Made by a program: the position numbers and the translations under genes
Assembly: GCA_016927535.1 (NCBI GenBank)
Contig: JAFGMM010000090.1
Coordinates: 1 to 64,000, forward strand
Direction of reading: 5' to 3'
Length of the DNA stretch: 64,000 bases
From: Anaerolineae bacterium
GTDB lineage: Bacteria > Chloroflexota > Anaerolineae > Aggregatilineales > JAFGMM01
Notes under the pieces: model-generated
What the model was told of the DNA's origin: nothing
Databases searched by the model: none
The model's input: only the letters and a program-made list of their open reading frames with translations
Shown here: piece by piece, positions 18,131-27,871 of the stretch
How positions within the stretch are numbered: position 1 is the stretch's first letter
How the letters are laid out: the number at the start of each line of letters is the position of its first letter

Positions 18131-19006
18131 ATGAGCACAGAAGAACGCAATCCCCAGAGCATGGATCTGGATTTGATGAGCAGCCTGGACATCGTGCGGG
18201 TGATGAACGCGCAGGACACGCACGCTGTGGCGGTGGTGGGCGGCGCGTGTGAGCAGATCGCCGGCGCGGCGGACCGCATCGCGGTGCGGATGGCGCGCGG
18301 CGGGCGCTTGATCTACATCGGCGCCGGCACCAGCGGGCGCCTGGGCGTGCTGGACGCTTCCGAGTGCCCGCCGACTTTCGGCGTCGCGCCGGACCGCGTG
18401 ATCGGTGTGCTGGCCGGCGGCGACTACGCGCTGCGCCATTCGGTCGAGGGGGCAGAGGACGACCGTAACCGGGGGCGCGCCGAAATCGCAGAATTGGCCG
18501 CCGGCCCGGACGACTCGGTGGTGGGCATCGCGGCGAGCGGGCATACTCCGTACACCATCGCCGCAATCGAAGAAGCCCGCGCACGCGGCGCGTTCACAGT
18601 GTCCATCGCGTGCAACCACCCGTCGCCGCTGGCGGATGCGGCGGAGTGGCCGATCCCGCTGGTGGTGGGGCCGGAGGTGCTGACCGGATCAACGCGGCTG
18701 AAAGCGGGCACGGCACAGAAGATGGCGCTGAATATGCTCAGCACGGTGGTGATGGTGCGCTTGGGCTACGTGTACGGGAACCTGATGGCGGGCGTGCAGC
18801 CGACTAACGAGAAGCTGCGCGGGCGCGCGGTGCGCATCGTGCAGATGGCAACCGGCGCGAACGCGGCGACGGCGCACGGCTGGCTATCGGCGGCGGGCTG
18901 GCATGTGCGGGTTGCGCTCGTGATGGGCCTGGCGGGCGTGGACGCAGACACGGCGGCGGCGCGGCTGGAAGCGGCCGGCGGGCATGTGCGGCGGGCGGTG
19001 GGATAA
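18131..19006 (+). CDS. murQ: N-acetylmuramic acid 6-phosphate etherase
   Basis: MARGGRLIYIGAGTSGRLGVLDASECPPTFGV, VVGIAASGHTPYTIAAIEEARARGA, GPEVLTGSTRLKAGTAQKMALNMLST. ATG at 18131 preferred over the upstream in-frame start at 18014. Confidence 0.93.
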   Translation: MSTEERNPQSMDLDLMSSLDIVRVMNAQDTHAVAVVGGACEQIAGAADRIAVRMARGGRLIYIGAGTSGRLGVLDASECPPTFGVAPDRVIGVLAGGDYALRHSVEGAEDDRNRGRAEIAELAAGPDDSVVGIAASGHTPYTIAAIEEARARGAFTVSIACNHPSPLADAAEWPIPLVVGPEVLTGSTRLKAGTAQKMALNMLSTVVMVRLGYVYGNLMAGVQPTNEKLRGRAVRIVQMATGANAATAHGWLSAAGWHVRVALVMGLAGVDADTAAARLEAAGGHVRRAVG

Positions 19007-19054
19007 TTTGCGTCACAATCGACGACTTGTAGAGTAAAATAACGTTAGGACGTT

Positions 19055-19315
19055 ATGAATAAAAAGCCGGTTCGTTTTACTAAACATGCGCGGCAGAAGT
19101 TTGACGATTTGGCTGAGATGGGCTTTTCGGTTTCGGAAGCGCAGGTCGTTGATGCAGTGCGAAATCCTGCAAAAGTAGATAGGGGCGTATATCCGCCGAT
19201 TGCCCAGAAGCCGGTTAGCAAGAACCATTTACTTCGCGTAGCGTTCGTGGAGGATGAGCAATCGATTTTGATTGTCACCTTTTATCCGGGAAGGATATCT
19301 CGTTATGAGTCTTGA
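19055..19315 (+). CDS. DUF4258-like small protein (putative toxin)
   Basis: VRFTKHARQKFDDLAEMGFSVSEAQVVDAVRNP; overlaps the start of the downstream DUF2283-like gene. Confidence 0.7.
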   Translation: MNKKPVRFTKHARQKFDDLAEMGFSVSEAQVVDAVRNPAKVDRGVYPPIAQKPVSKNHLLRVAFVEDEQSILIVTFYPGRISRYES

Positions 19316-19517
19316 AATGCGTTACGATGCGGAAGACGATGTTTTAATGATCTGGCTTGCCAGAGGGAAAACGCTTGACCACGCCGAGCATGTCGGCTCG
19401 ATGATCCTGCACCTCACCGAGCAGGGCGAACCGATCCTACTGGAGGTCTTGAACGCGCGAGATTTCGTCGCGGACCTGGTGCGTACAGCGATGACGCCGG
19501 CGGAAGCGGCAGCGTAA
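19305..19517 (+). CDS. DUF2283-like small protein (putative antitoxin)
   Basis: MSLEMRYDAEDDVLMIWLARGKTLDHAEHVGSMILHLTEQGEPILLEVLNARDF, a DUF2283-type pattern. Confidence 0.75.
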   Translation: MSLEMRYDAEDDVLMIWLARGKTLDHAEHVGSMILHLTEQGEPILLEVLNARDFVADLVRTAMTPAEAAA

Positions 19518-19522
19518 GTTTT

Positions 19523-21745
19523 TCAGACTGCTTCGAGCAGACGATGCGCCGTTGTCATACGGTTAAGCGCAGTTTCTACCAGGTTGAGCGATTCGCGCAC
19601 GATGTTAGCGGCGTGGGTCGGGCGACCTTTATCTAAATGAAGTTTACCGGCTTTAGATTTGGCGTGCGCCACACGCAGCAGCGCGCGGCATTCGGCGAGC
19701 GCCAGCCGGATGTCGAAGCAGGCGTCGTCGTTGGCGCGCGCAATGCCGGCATACGCTTCGCGCAGTTCCTCGCCCAGCGAATCCGCCAGAGGCTTTAGCT
19801 GGCGGTTCTCGTCGTTCTCGGCGACGAAAATATCCAGGCTGGCGCGCAGTTCGCCCACGTCGTAAGCATAGTCGCCGTCCGCCGTCACGCTTTCCAGGTC
19901 GATCAGCCGGATGCTCAGCGGCTCGCGCCGGTTATCGACGACGCGCAGCATGATGTTGCGAATGTGCAGGTCGCCGTGCATGTAGACGGGCCGGAAGCGA
20001 TTGAGCGTGTCCTGGTGCGGGTAGAGATGGGTAAGCAGGGTGTAGAACGCCGCTTCGATCTGCCAGGCGCGCTCGATGTCGCTGCTGCCGAGGGTTTGTA
20101 GAAAGCCGTACACCTGCGGGTCGTAGAACAGCGAAAAGACCGTGCCCAGGTAGCGCCAGGCCGGCTCCAGATAGAGACGGCGCGCCAGCCCGACCGGGGC
20201 CAGGCGCGCGGGTTGCAGGCCAGACCGGTAAAGGTCTTTGAGAAAAGAGGCCAGCTCGCACCCCAGGATGTGCTCTACGCCGCGATGCCGCGCGCGCGGC
20301 AGCAGCTCTTGCAGCGCCTCGAAATCCACCAAATCTTGGATCACCGTGAAGACGTGGCCGTTTTTGGCGTAGGTGCCTTCGGGCAGCATGGCGAACATGG
20401 CTTGCAGGGCGGCGGGCAGGTTGCGGTAGTTGCGCACTTCGGTTTCGATGTCTTTACGCGCGCCGTATTTGACGATCAGGCTGTCGATGCGCGGGATCGG
20501 TATCGTAGTGCGCTCACTTTGCAGGCTGGTGGGCGGGACCATCAGGCGCGGGTGCACCCGTACCACCTTCGCGCCGGAGTGTCCGAGCGTCAGCTCTTCC
20601 AGTTCGCCGTCGTAAACGATTTTGAACCACGAGCGCAGGGTTTCCAGGATGCCGCCTTCGTCGAGCGTGTAGAGGCGGTCGTTGAGGCCGACGTAGGGCA
20701 TCACGCTTTCATCGACGACGTGCGGGAAAAGGTACGGGTTCAGCGGGCCGAGCCAGGCGCGCGCAGCGATCAACAGGCGGCACATAATCTCGATGTAGTG
20801 ATAGTCGCGGATGAAGTAGCGATGAATATCCTGCGGCGACTCGCGTCCGATCAAATCAAACAGGCGGTAGAGGGTCTGGCCGAGCGGTCGTTCGATCTCC
20901 GGGTGGAGGTCACGCAGGAGGGCCAGGTTTTGGATCACGTGACAGGTGCCCACCAGCGCCGGGCGCCAGTCGCGCTCGTTGGCCGGCCCCGGCGCAAAGC
21001 CGTGCGACCAGACTTCGGGCAGGAGAGCGTGCGCGCTGTGCTGCATCGACCACATGCCGTCGCACGCCGTGCCCAGATCGAGCAGGTGGCCCAAGAGGTC
21101 CTGGTGTTCCGGTTCGAGCCGGCCGTTGAGCCGGTATTGCAGGCACAGCGCCAGCGAGACATCTTTGGGCGTAAGGAACTGCTGTTTGGCTTTGCACAGC
21201 AGCCGGATATCATCCAGCAGCGCGCCGATATCTTCGCACATGCGGTCGTAGAACGCCGGGCCGGGGATGTGGCCCTGTTCGTTGGCGCGCAGCAGGGTTT
21301 TGATGGCCCACAGGCTGGACGAGATTTTCGACTCCGGGTGCATGTCGTCGATGTAGTAATAGATGTTGTCATTGCGCTGAGTGACCAGCCGGGAAACCAG
21401 GGTGCGCACCAGGCCGTAGGGCGGCGCGATGACGGGCGTGTGTTCGACGGCGGTGACGCGCAGCAGCGCTTCCAACTGGTACATCTCGCGCCGGCCCAAG
21501 CGCTGGCGCACCGGCAGGTTGATAAACCATTTCGCGGCGTTTTCCAGGCTCATCCCGCCCATGTAACCGCAGGCGATCAGTGCAGCGATGAAGTCGTGAG
21601 TCAGGTGGGCTTTCAGGTCGTCGGTGGCGTGGGCGCCGTTGGCGCCCGGCACCGAACCGTCTTCGTGCTGCTGGCGCAATAAATAAACGAAAATCTTACT
21701 TAAAACCGGTCCGAAGGTGTGCAAAAGACCGTTGGTTTCAACCAT
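19523..21745 (-). CDS. Large protein with helical N-terminal region and C-terminal aminoglycoside-phosphotransferase-like kinase domain
   Basis: PVYMHGDLHIRNIML (Brenner-type HGDxxxxN) and IRLIDLESV (D-x-E metal site); N-terminal about 380 aa helical, not assigned. Confidence 0.75.
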   Translation of the reverse strand: MVETNGLLHTFGPVLSKIFVYLLRQQHEDGSVPGANGAHATDDLKAHLTHDFIAALIACGYMGGMSLENAAKWFINLPVRQRLGRREMYQLEALLRVTAVEHTPVIAPPYGLVRTLVSRLVTQRNDNIYYYIDDMHPESKISSSLWAIKTLLRANEQGHIPGPAFYDRMCEDIGALLDDIRLLCKAKQQFLTPKDVSLALCLQYRLNGRLEPEHQDLLGHLLDLGTACDGMWSMQHSAHALLPEVWSHGFAPGPANERDWRPALVGTCHVIQNLALLRDLHPEIERPLGQTLYRLFDLIGRESPQDIHRYFIRDYHYIEIMCRLLIAARAWLGPLNPYLFPHVVDESVMPYVGLNDRLYTLDEGGILETLRSWFKIVYDGELEELTLGHSGAKVVRVHPRLMVPPTSLQSERTTIPIPRIDSLIVKYGARKDIETEVRNYRNLPAALQAMFAMLPEGTYAKNGHVFTVIQDLVDFEALQELLPRARHRGVEHILGCELASFLKDLYRSGLQPARLAPVGLARRLYLEPAWRYLGTVFSLFYDPQVYGFLQTLGSSDIERAWQIEAAFYTLLTHLYPHQDTLNRFRPVYMHGDLHIRNIMLRVVDNRREPLSIRLIDLESVTADGDYAYDVGELRASLDIFVAENDENRQLKPLADSLGEELREAYAGIARANDDACFDIRLALAECRALLRVAHAKSKAGKLHLDKGRPTHAANIVRESLNLVETALNRMTTAHRLLEAV

Positions 21746-22017
21746 AAACCCATACCCCGCAGATGAATCCCCTTCTGGGTTTTAATAACTATATTACAGT
21801 TAGGTGCCGTGTAGAGAGGCGTTATAAAAGAGTTTATCATTTTTATTTTTATACGGCTGTTACTCTTTGTCTATCGTACCGGTGTACTATGACTCTGATG
21901 ATTATGTTTTTGGAACTGATATGATCGGCTGGTCGATGGTCCGGCGGCGCGCTCTACGAAAAACCGCGTGAGACGGTGTATATGAAGATGTGAGAGCCTC
22001 GTAGGGAGTTACGAAAG

Positions 22018-23778
22018 ATGCAAACTGCCGCCGACCGGAACGCCGGAGTACAGCGCGCCGCGCTCGTCGCCGTGCTTGCGCTGGCCGCCTTCTTAAATCT
22101 GTATCATCTTGACCAAATCGGTCCTAACGGTCTGGGGAACACTTACTACGCCGCCGCCGTCCAAAGTATGCTGACAGACTGGCGGCATTTCTTTTACCTG
22201 TCGTTCGACCCGGCGGGTTTTCTCGCGCTGGACAAAGCGCCGCTGGCGATCTGGCTCCAGGCCGGCAGCGCGGCGCTCTTCGGCTTCCACGGCTGGAGCC
22301 TGCTGCTCCCGCAGGCGTTCGCCGGCATTTTAACCGTCGCGCTGCTGTATCATCTGGTGCGCCGCACCCACGGCAGGTGGGCCGGCCTGCTGGCTGCGCT
22401 CGCGCTCGCCGTGACGCCGGCCAGCGTCGTGACCAATCGCAACAACACCCCCGACGCGCTGCTTATCCTCGTGCTGCTGCTGGCGGCCTGGGCAATGCTC
22501 CGCGCCGTCGAGCGCGGCGCGCCGGGCTGGCTGCTGGCGAGCGCGGCGCTGGTCGGCGCAGCGTTCAACGTCAAGATGCTGCAAATCCTGCTGGCGCTGC
22601 CGGCGCTCGCCGCTCTATATTGCTTCTGCGCGCCGCTGCCGTGGCGAAAGCGTCTGCTCTATGCGGCTTTGGCGGCGGCGGTCGGTCTGGTCGTCGCGTC
22701 GCCGTGGGTGTTGGCGGTGGAGCTGACGCCGCCCGACCAGCGCCCTTACGTCGGTGGGAGCGCCACGAACAGCCTGCTCGAACTCATCTTCAATTACAAC
22801 GGCGTCGCCCGGCTGTGGGGCGAAGACTGGACGGTTTGGCTGGGCGCGCCGGGACCGCTGCGCCTCTTTAATGACAAGCTGGCCGGGCAGATTAGCTGGC
22901 TACTGCCGTTCGTTATCATCGGCCTGCCGTTCGCCGCTGCGAAAGCGCGCACGGCCTCCCGGCGGGGGGCGCTCATTCTGTGGTCGGTCTGGCTGATCTT
23001 TCCGCTGCTTTACTTCAGCGCCAGCCTGTTCTACCATAGTTATTATCTCGCTACGATGGCCCCGGCGGTCGCCGCACTGACCGGCATCGGCGCCGACGCG
23101 CTCTGGACGGCGCGGCAGTCAGCCGGTTGGAGGAAGTGGGGAGCGGCGGCGGCGTTGGCCGCCGGCGCGGGAGTCCAGGCGTTGATCCTGCTCCCGTACC
23201 CTTACCCGGCGTTGATCGCGTCGGTTCTGGGCCTGTGCCTGGCGGCGCTGCTGCTGATGCAGCGCGCACAGCGCACGCGGCGCGGCGCGGCGGCGTTTGC
23301 GACCGGTTGCCTGGCCTTGCTCATTGCCCCGGCGGTGTGGGCGTTGATCCCGGCGCTGACCTGCACGCATTCTGTCTTGCCGGCCGGCGGCCCTCAGCCG
23401 GATGCGTGCAAACCTTTTGAGATAAAGCCGCTGCTCGACCCGGCGCTGGTCGCTTACCTGGAGGACAATCGCGGCGGCGCGCGCTACCTGGCCGCGACCT
23501 ACGACCTGGGGATTTCGGCGTTCGGGATTCTGGCGACGGGCGAGCCGTTTATGACGCTGGGCGGCTATCGCGGCACCGATCCCATCCTGTCGGTGGGCGA
23601 GTTCGCGCAGTTCGTCGCCGACGGCGAGGTTCGTATCTTCCTCAGCCTGACGGAGGAGGCGGAACTGCCGGAGCATGCGGCGATCCGGCGCTGGGTCGAT
23701 GCGCACTGCCCGCTTGCGCCCATCCAGCCGGACGGGATCACGGTGCGCGGCCCGTGCGCGGAAGAAGTTCTAAACTAA
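22018..23778 (+). CDS. ArnT/GT39-like membrane glycosyltransferase
   Basis: 586 aa, about 10 TMs, NLYHLDQIGPNGLGNTYYAAAVQSMLTDW and FDPAGFLALDKAPLAIWLQAGSAALFGFHGWSLLLPQAFAG typical of the PMT/ArnT family. Confidence 0.85.
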   Translation: MQTAADRNAGVQRAALVAVLALAAFLNLYHLDQIGPNGLGNTYYAAAVQSMLTDWRHFFYLSFDPAGFLALDKAPLAIWLQAGSAALFGFHGWSLLLPQAFAGILTVALLYHLVRRTHGRWAGLLAALALAVTPASVVTNRNNTPDALLILVLLLAAWAMLRAVERGAPGWLLASAALVGAAFNVKMLQILLALPALAALYCFCAPLPWRKRLLYAALAAAVGLVVASPWVLAVELTPPDQRPYVGGSATNSLLELIFNYNGVARLWGEDWTVWLGAPGPLRLFNDKLAGQISWLLPFVIIGLPFAAAKARTASRRGALILWSVWLIFPLLYFSASLFYHSYYLATMAPAVAALTGIGADALWTARQSAGWRKWGAAAALAAGAGVQALILLPYPYPALIASVLGLCLAALLLMQRAQRTRRGAAAFATGCLALLIAPAVWALIPALTCTHSVLPAGGPQPDACKPFEIKPLLDPALVAYLEDNRGGARYLAATYDLGISAFGILATGEPFMTLGGYRGTDPILSVGEFAQFVADGEVRIFLSLTEEAELPEHAAIRRWVDAHCPLAPIQPDGITVRGPCAEEVLN

Positions 23779-23820
23779 CGGTGATTGAAAATTCTAGTGC
23801 TTTCGCTGGAGGAATTCGAT

Positions 23821-24225
23821 ATGATCGAAAACGGTGGAAAGTTAAGTGCCCGCAGAAGACATTTAGCGCTACTCCTTGAACTCGAGGTTGCCGAATTCCA
23901 AGATTCGGCAGAAGAACATGAGCGCATGTCTAAAGAGACATTTGATAGTGAAGAATTCCCAATATGGGCAGAGATAGAACTATTTGCCGATGCCGTGAGA
24001 GGTGGTGCGTCTCAGATTGCCCATGAGGGAGTTGTAAGCAAGCCAGAAGCAGTACTTGAGCATTTGCGCAAAAGTAGCATTTTCGATTTGCCGAGTTTTT
24101 CTCAATGGTATTTTAATCAGAGTGGTTACTCAAAAACAAAAACTGATACAAGAACACTAGATTATATTCGATTACTATCTATAGAATATATTACCCTTCA
24201 GTTCCAATATCATGAGATTGAATAA
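23821..24225 (+). CDS. Hypothetical protein in AT-richer islet
   Basis: ATG at 23821 with GGAGG SD; no recognised family; composition differs from neighbours. Confidence 0.6.
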   Translation: MIENGGKLSARRRHLALLLELEVAEFQDSAEEHERMSKETFDSEEFPIWAEIELFADAVRGGASQIAHEGVVSKPEAVLEHLRKSSIFDLPSFSQWYFNQSGYSKTKTDTRTLDYIRLLSIEYITLQFQYHEIE

Positions 24226-24263
24226 TATGAGAGCCTAAATAGATATTGTGAAAGGAATTTCGA

Positions 24264-24701
24264 ATGTCTTGGCAAGATATGTTCCTTAACCGGCTCTCGG
24301 CAGATGATGAAATCACGAATGCTTTGAGTAGCGCATTCGATGTCGATGCGAACACTATAGTAGTTACGCATGAGTACCCGGATTTGACACTGCTTCCTAA
24401 AAATACCTGTCTTGCTTGTTGGGTAGATATATTACCTCGTGGTGATTTCCCTACTCGATTAAAGATATTTCCAATGAAGAAAGAATTAATACCAGAGATC
24501 GAATGGGAAACAGAAAAACAAATATGCAAAATTCTAAATCGTCAGGCTCTGATCGCCGATGCGGAACTAAACCCCTATTCTTGGGCCCTTATCCTAGGGT
24601 CAGGCGAAGTGAGACACGTTAAAGTTGATCCAGATTTATTAGATGCTGACGAGTCGGGGTTTGTGATCGTCTTTGACCATGGGCCTTACGCGCCGGAATG
24701 A
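24264..24701 (+). CDS. Hypothetical protein in AT-richer islet
   Basis: 145-aa ORF with plausible start; no recognised family. Confidence 0.6.
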   Translation: MSWQDMFLNRLSADDEITNALSSAFDVDANTIVVTHEYPDLTLLPKNTCLACWVDILPRGDFPTRLKIFPMKKELIPEIEWETEKQICKILNRQALIADAELNPYSWALILGSGEVRHVKVDPDLLDADESGFVIVFDHGPYAPE

Positions 24702-24821
24702 TGAGGCGATTCGGGTGCTCCCCGGCGTCAAGCTCCCAGCGGCAGGCTAGGCGATTTGCGCGCTTCGTGTTACAACATAGCGGGTTTTTAAATCTTTTGC
24801 ACTTTGTGTAGGAGCAACCAA

Positions 24822-26045
24822 ATGGCAGATTTTGACTTAATGCGAGAGCTTGCCCTTGACGGCGGGGGCAAGATTTTGCTGCTGGTTATGGACGGGTTGG
24901 GCGGCCTGCCCCGCATCGAGGGCGGCCCCACCGAGCTTGAAGCCGCCGAGACGCCGAACCTGGACCGCCTGGCCGCCCAGGGCACCACGGGCCGTATCGT
25001 CCCCATCCGGCCCGGCCTGACGCCCGGCAGCGGCCCGGCGCACCTGGCGCTGTTCGGCTACGACCCGGTCGAGTACCTCATCGGGCGCGGCATGCTGGAA
25101 TGCATCGGCATCGGGATGAAGATCGGCCCTAAAGACGTCGCCATCCGGGGCAACTTCTGCACGGTAGACGGCGGCGGCGTCATCACCGACCGGCGCGCCG
25201 GGCGCATCCCCACCGAGAAGTGCATCGAACTGGTGGAGAAGCTGCGGACGATCAAAGTCCCCGGCTACGAGTTCGACGTGGAGGCGGTGCAGGACTACCG
25301 CTTCGGCGTCGTCATCCGGGGCGCAGGGCTGAGCGGCGAGGTTGACGACACCGACCCGCAGCAGACCGGCAAGAAGCCGCTGCCGGCCAAAGCGCGCATC
25401 CCGGAAGCCGGGAAGACCGCCGAGTTGATGAACCAGTGGATCGCGCAGGCGGGCGAAATCCTCAAGGACGAGCGCCCCGCCAACATGGTCACGCTGCGCG
25501 GCGTCTCGATGGACCCGAACCTGCCCAAGTTCGCCGAGGTGTACAAGCTCAAGGCGGCGTGCGTGGCGGTCTACCCGATGTACAAGGGCGTGTCGCAGTT
25601 GGTGGGCATGGATGTCATCGAGACCGGCGCGCACGACAAGCCGGAGGACGAATTCCGCCGCGCGCTGGCGCAGTTCGAAGCCGGGTATGATTTCGTCTTC
25701 TGCCACATCAAGTACACCGACAGCCGGGGCGAAGACGGCGACTTCGACGCGAAGGTCAAAGTGATCGAGTCGGTGGATGCCGCGCTGCCGGTGCTGCTCC
25801 AGAGCGCCGCGCGCCCCGACGTGATCGCCGTCACCGGCGACCACTCGACGCCTGCTACCTACAAATCGCACAGTTGGCACCCGGTGCCGCTGCTGCTCTG
25901 GGCGCCGGGGACGCACCTGCCGGACCGCGCGACCCGGTTCGGCGAGCGCGAGTGCATGGGCGGCGGGCTGGGCCTGTTCCCGGCTTCCGATTTGATGCCG
26001 GTTATGCTGGCGCACGCCAAGCGCCTGCAGAAGTTCGGAGCGTAA
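24822..26045 (+). CDS. apgM: 2,3-bisphosphoglycerate-independent phosphoglycerate mutase, archaeal type
   Basis: LLLVMDGLGGLP, TPNLDRLAAQGTTG, GPAHLALFGYDP, AVTGDHSTPATYKSHSWHPVPLLLW; SD ggagcaacc. Confidence 0.92.
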   Translation: MADFDLMRELALDGGGKILLLVMDGLGGLPRIEGGPTELEAAETPNLDRLAAQGTTGRIVPIRPGLTPGSGPAHLALFGYDPVEYLIGRGMLECIGIGMKIGPKDVAIRGNFCTVDGGGVITDRRAGRIPTEKCIELVEKLRTIKVPGYEFDVEAVQDYRFGVVIRGAGLSGEVDDTDPQQTGKKPLPAKARIPEAGKTAELMNQWIAQAGEILKDERPANMVTLRGVSMDPNLPKFAEVYKLKAACVAVYPMYKGVSQLVGMDVIETGAHDKPEDEFRRALAQFEAGYDFVFCHIKYTDSRGEDGDFDAKVKVIESVDAALPVLLQSAARPDVIAVTGDHSTPATYKSHSWHPVPLLLWAPGTHLPDRATRFGERECMGGGLGLFPASDLMPVMLAHAKRLQKFGA

Positions 26046-26048
26046 AGC

Positions 26049-27167
26049 TTGTCGGATCGAGGGGTGCGAGATCACCCGGCGGAGATGGCGCGCTACCGTC
26101 TGCTGACCGAGCGCCCGGCGCGCCGGCGCGCATTCCGGCGCGATATAGAGGCGGAACTGCGCGAGTGGGCGGCGCTGCTGCGCATGTTCTGGCGGTCGCT
26201 GATGGCGTTCGTCGTGATTGTCGTGGCGGGCGCGGCGCTGTACCGGCTGCTGACGCCGCCCGACGAGCGCATGGTCTTCGGCGAGTCGGTTTACTTCATG
26301 CTGCAACTGATGTTGTTCAACGCGGATCACGCCGACTTCCCGCATGACTTGGCGCGCCAGGCGTTCTTTTATGCTATGCCGGTGCTGGGCTGGACGACGG
26401 TAGTCAGGAGTGTGGTGCAGTTCGCGTCGGCGCTCCTAAACCGCTCCAGTCGCAGCGAAGAATGGGAGGTGGCCTTGGCAAGTACCTATAAAAATCATAC
26501 GATTGTGTGCGGCGTGGGCCACGTAGGGACGCGCGTGGTGCGGCACCTGCTGGCGCTGCACTTCGATGTGGTAGTGATCGAGACCAACCCGAAAGCGTCA
26601 GGCATCGAAGAGGTGCGCGCGTATGAGGTGCCGCTGCTCATCAAGGACGCCAGCAAACCGGAGACGCTGATCGAGGCCGGCGTCAAATACGCCGAAACGC
26701 TGCTGGTCTGCACCGACGACGACATGGCGAACATTGCGGTGACCATCCACGCACGCGAGCTTAACCCGCATATCCGCATCGTGGTGCGCATGTTCAACGA
26801 TTCGCTTGCCACGCAGGTACGCGACCGGCTGGGCGCAGACGCGGTATACAGCACCTCGATGCTGGCCGCGCCGGTCTTTGCCAGTCTCGCCACGCGCACC
26901 GAAGTCGCGCAGTCGTACATCGTCGGCGAAGACGTGTTCAGCATGGCGCGGCTGGAGGTGTGTCAAGGCTCGCCGCTGGTCGGCCAAACCATCGTGCAGA
27001 TCGAGCGCCCGAAGGAGCTTGACGTGGTGCTGCACATCAGCGGCGCCGAAGCCACCGCCCACCCAGACGCCGGCGCGGTAATCCAACCGGGCGACGAACT
27101 GGTGATCTTCGCACGCGAAGACCTGCTGCTAGAGACGGCGCGGCGCAACCGGGCCGGGGCGCGTTAG
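26049..27167 (+). CDS. Potassium channel family protein with TrkA-N/TrkA-C domains
   Basis: N-terminal TMs, Rossmann motif HTIVCGVGHVGTRVVRHLL, VVVIETNP, TrkA-C-like end. Pore helix lacks an obvious TxGYG. Confidence 0.85.
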   Translation: MSDRGVRDHPAEMARYRLLTERPARRRAFRRDIEAELREWAALLRMFWRSLMAFVVIVVAGAALYRLLTPPDERMVFGESVYFMLQLMLFNADHADFPHDLARQAFFYAMPVLGWTTVVRSVVQFASALLNRSSRSEEWEVALASTYKNHTIVCGVGHVGTRVVRHLLALHFDVVVIETNPKASGIEEVRAYEVPLLIKDASKPETLIEAGVKYAETLLVCTDDDMANIAVTIHARELNPHIRIVVRMFNDSLATQVRDRLGADAVYSTSMLAAPVFASLATRTEVAQSYIVGEDVFSMARLEVCQGSPLVGQTIVQIERPKELDVVLHISGAEATAHPDAGAVIQPGDELVIFAREDLLLETARRNRAGAR

Positions 27168-27193
27168 AATCATTCCGGCTGTGAAAACCTGAA

Positions 27194-27871
27194 ATGTTAG
27201 TGAATCAAGAAAGCTACAACCTCGAACTGAGCGAAGTCCAACCCGACGACTACCCCATGATTGCGCGGCTGCTGGCGGATGCGTTCGCCGGCGGCAAGTA
27301 CGCGACCGCGTTCGGCAAGGACGCCGGGCAGCGCGCCGCGTTGTTCGAAATCATGCTGCGGTGCCGGGCGTTGAGCAAGGGCCTGTTGTACACGGTGCGC
27401 GAGACGCCGGCGAACGGCGACGCGCCCGTGGCGGCGACAGTGGTGATGAAATACGAGAACGTCACCATCGCCCCGGCGAACCGCCGCGCCGCACGCGCCG
27501 AAATCGCGCAGCGCGCCGGGTGGGTGCGCGCGTGGTGGGCGACGACCGTGCTGCGCCTGGCGAGCAGCCCGCGCCTCGAGCCGCACCAGGGCTACATGGA
27601 CGATTTGGTAGTGAACCCGGCGTTCCGGCGACAGGGCATCGCACAGCGCATCCTCTACGCCGCATTCGACTATTCGCGTGCGATGGGCAAGACCGAAATG
27701 CTGGCCGATGTGGTCCCGACAAACAAACCGGTGATGGGTCTGATTAAAGTGACGGGATGGGAGATCGTCAGCCGGAACTACCTGGCCGCGCCGCTGACTC
27801 TGCCGCTGTTCGGCTTTGCGAGCGTGTACCGCATCCGCCGCGACCTGGCGCTGCCAAACGTCACGGCGTAG
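27194..27871 (+). CDS. GNAT-family N-acetyltransferase
   Basis: LVVNPAFRRQGIAQRILYAAFDYSRAMGKTEMLADVVPTNKPV acetyl-CoA binding motif. Confidence 0.85.
   Translation: MLVNQESYNLELSEVQPDDYPMIARLLADAFAGGKYATAFGKDAGQRAALFEIMLRCRALSKGLLYTVRETPANGDAPVAATVVMKYENVTIAPANRRAARAEIAQRAGWVRAWWATTVLRLASSPRLEPHQGYMDDLVVNPAFRRQGIAQRILYAAFDYSRAMGKTEMLADVVPTNKPVMGLIKVTGWEIVSRNYLAAPLTLPLFGFASVYRIRRDLALPNVTA

Noticed and set aside
20213-21682. 489-aa plus-strand ORF
   Set aside because: Shadow frame of the APH-like fusion protein.
24837-26345. 502-aa minus-strand ORF
   Set aside because: Shadow frame of apgM; no family motifs.
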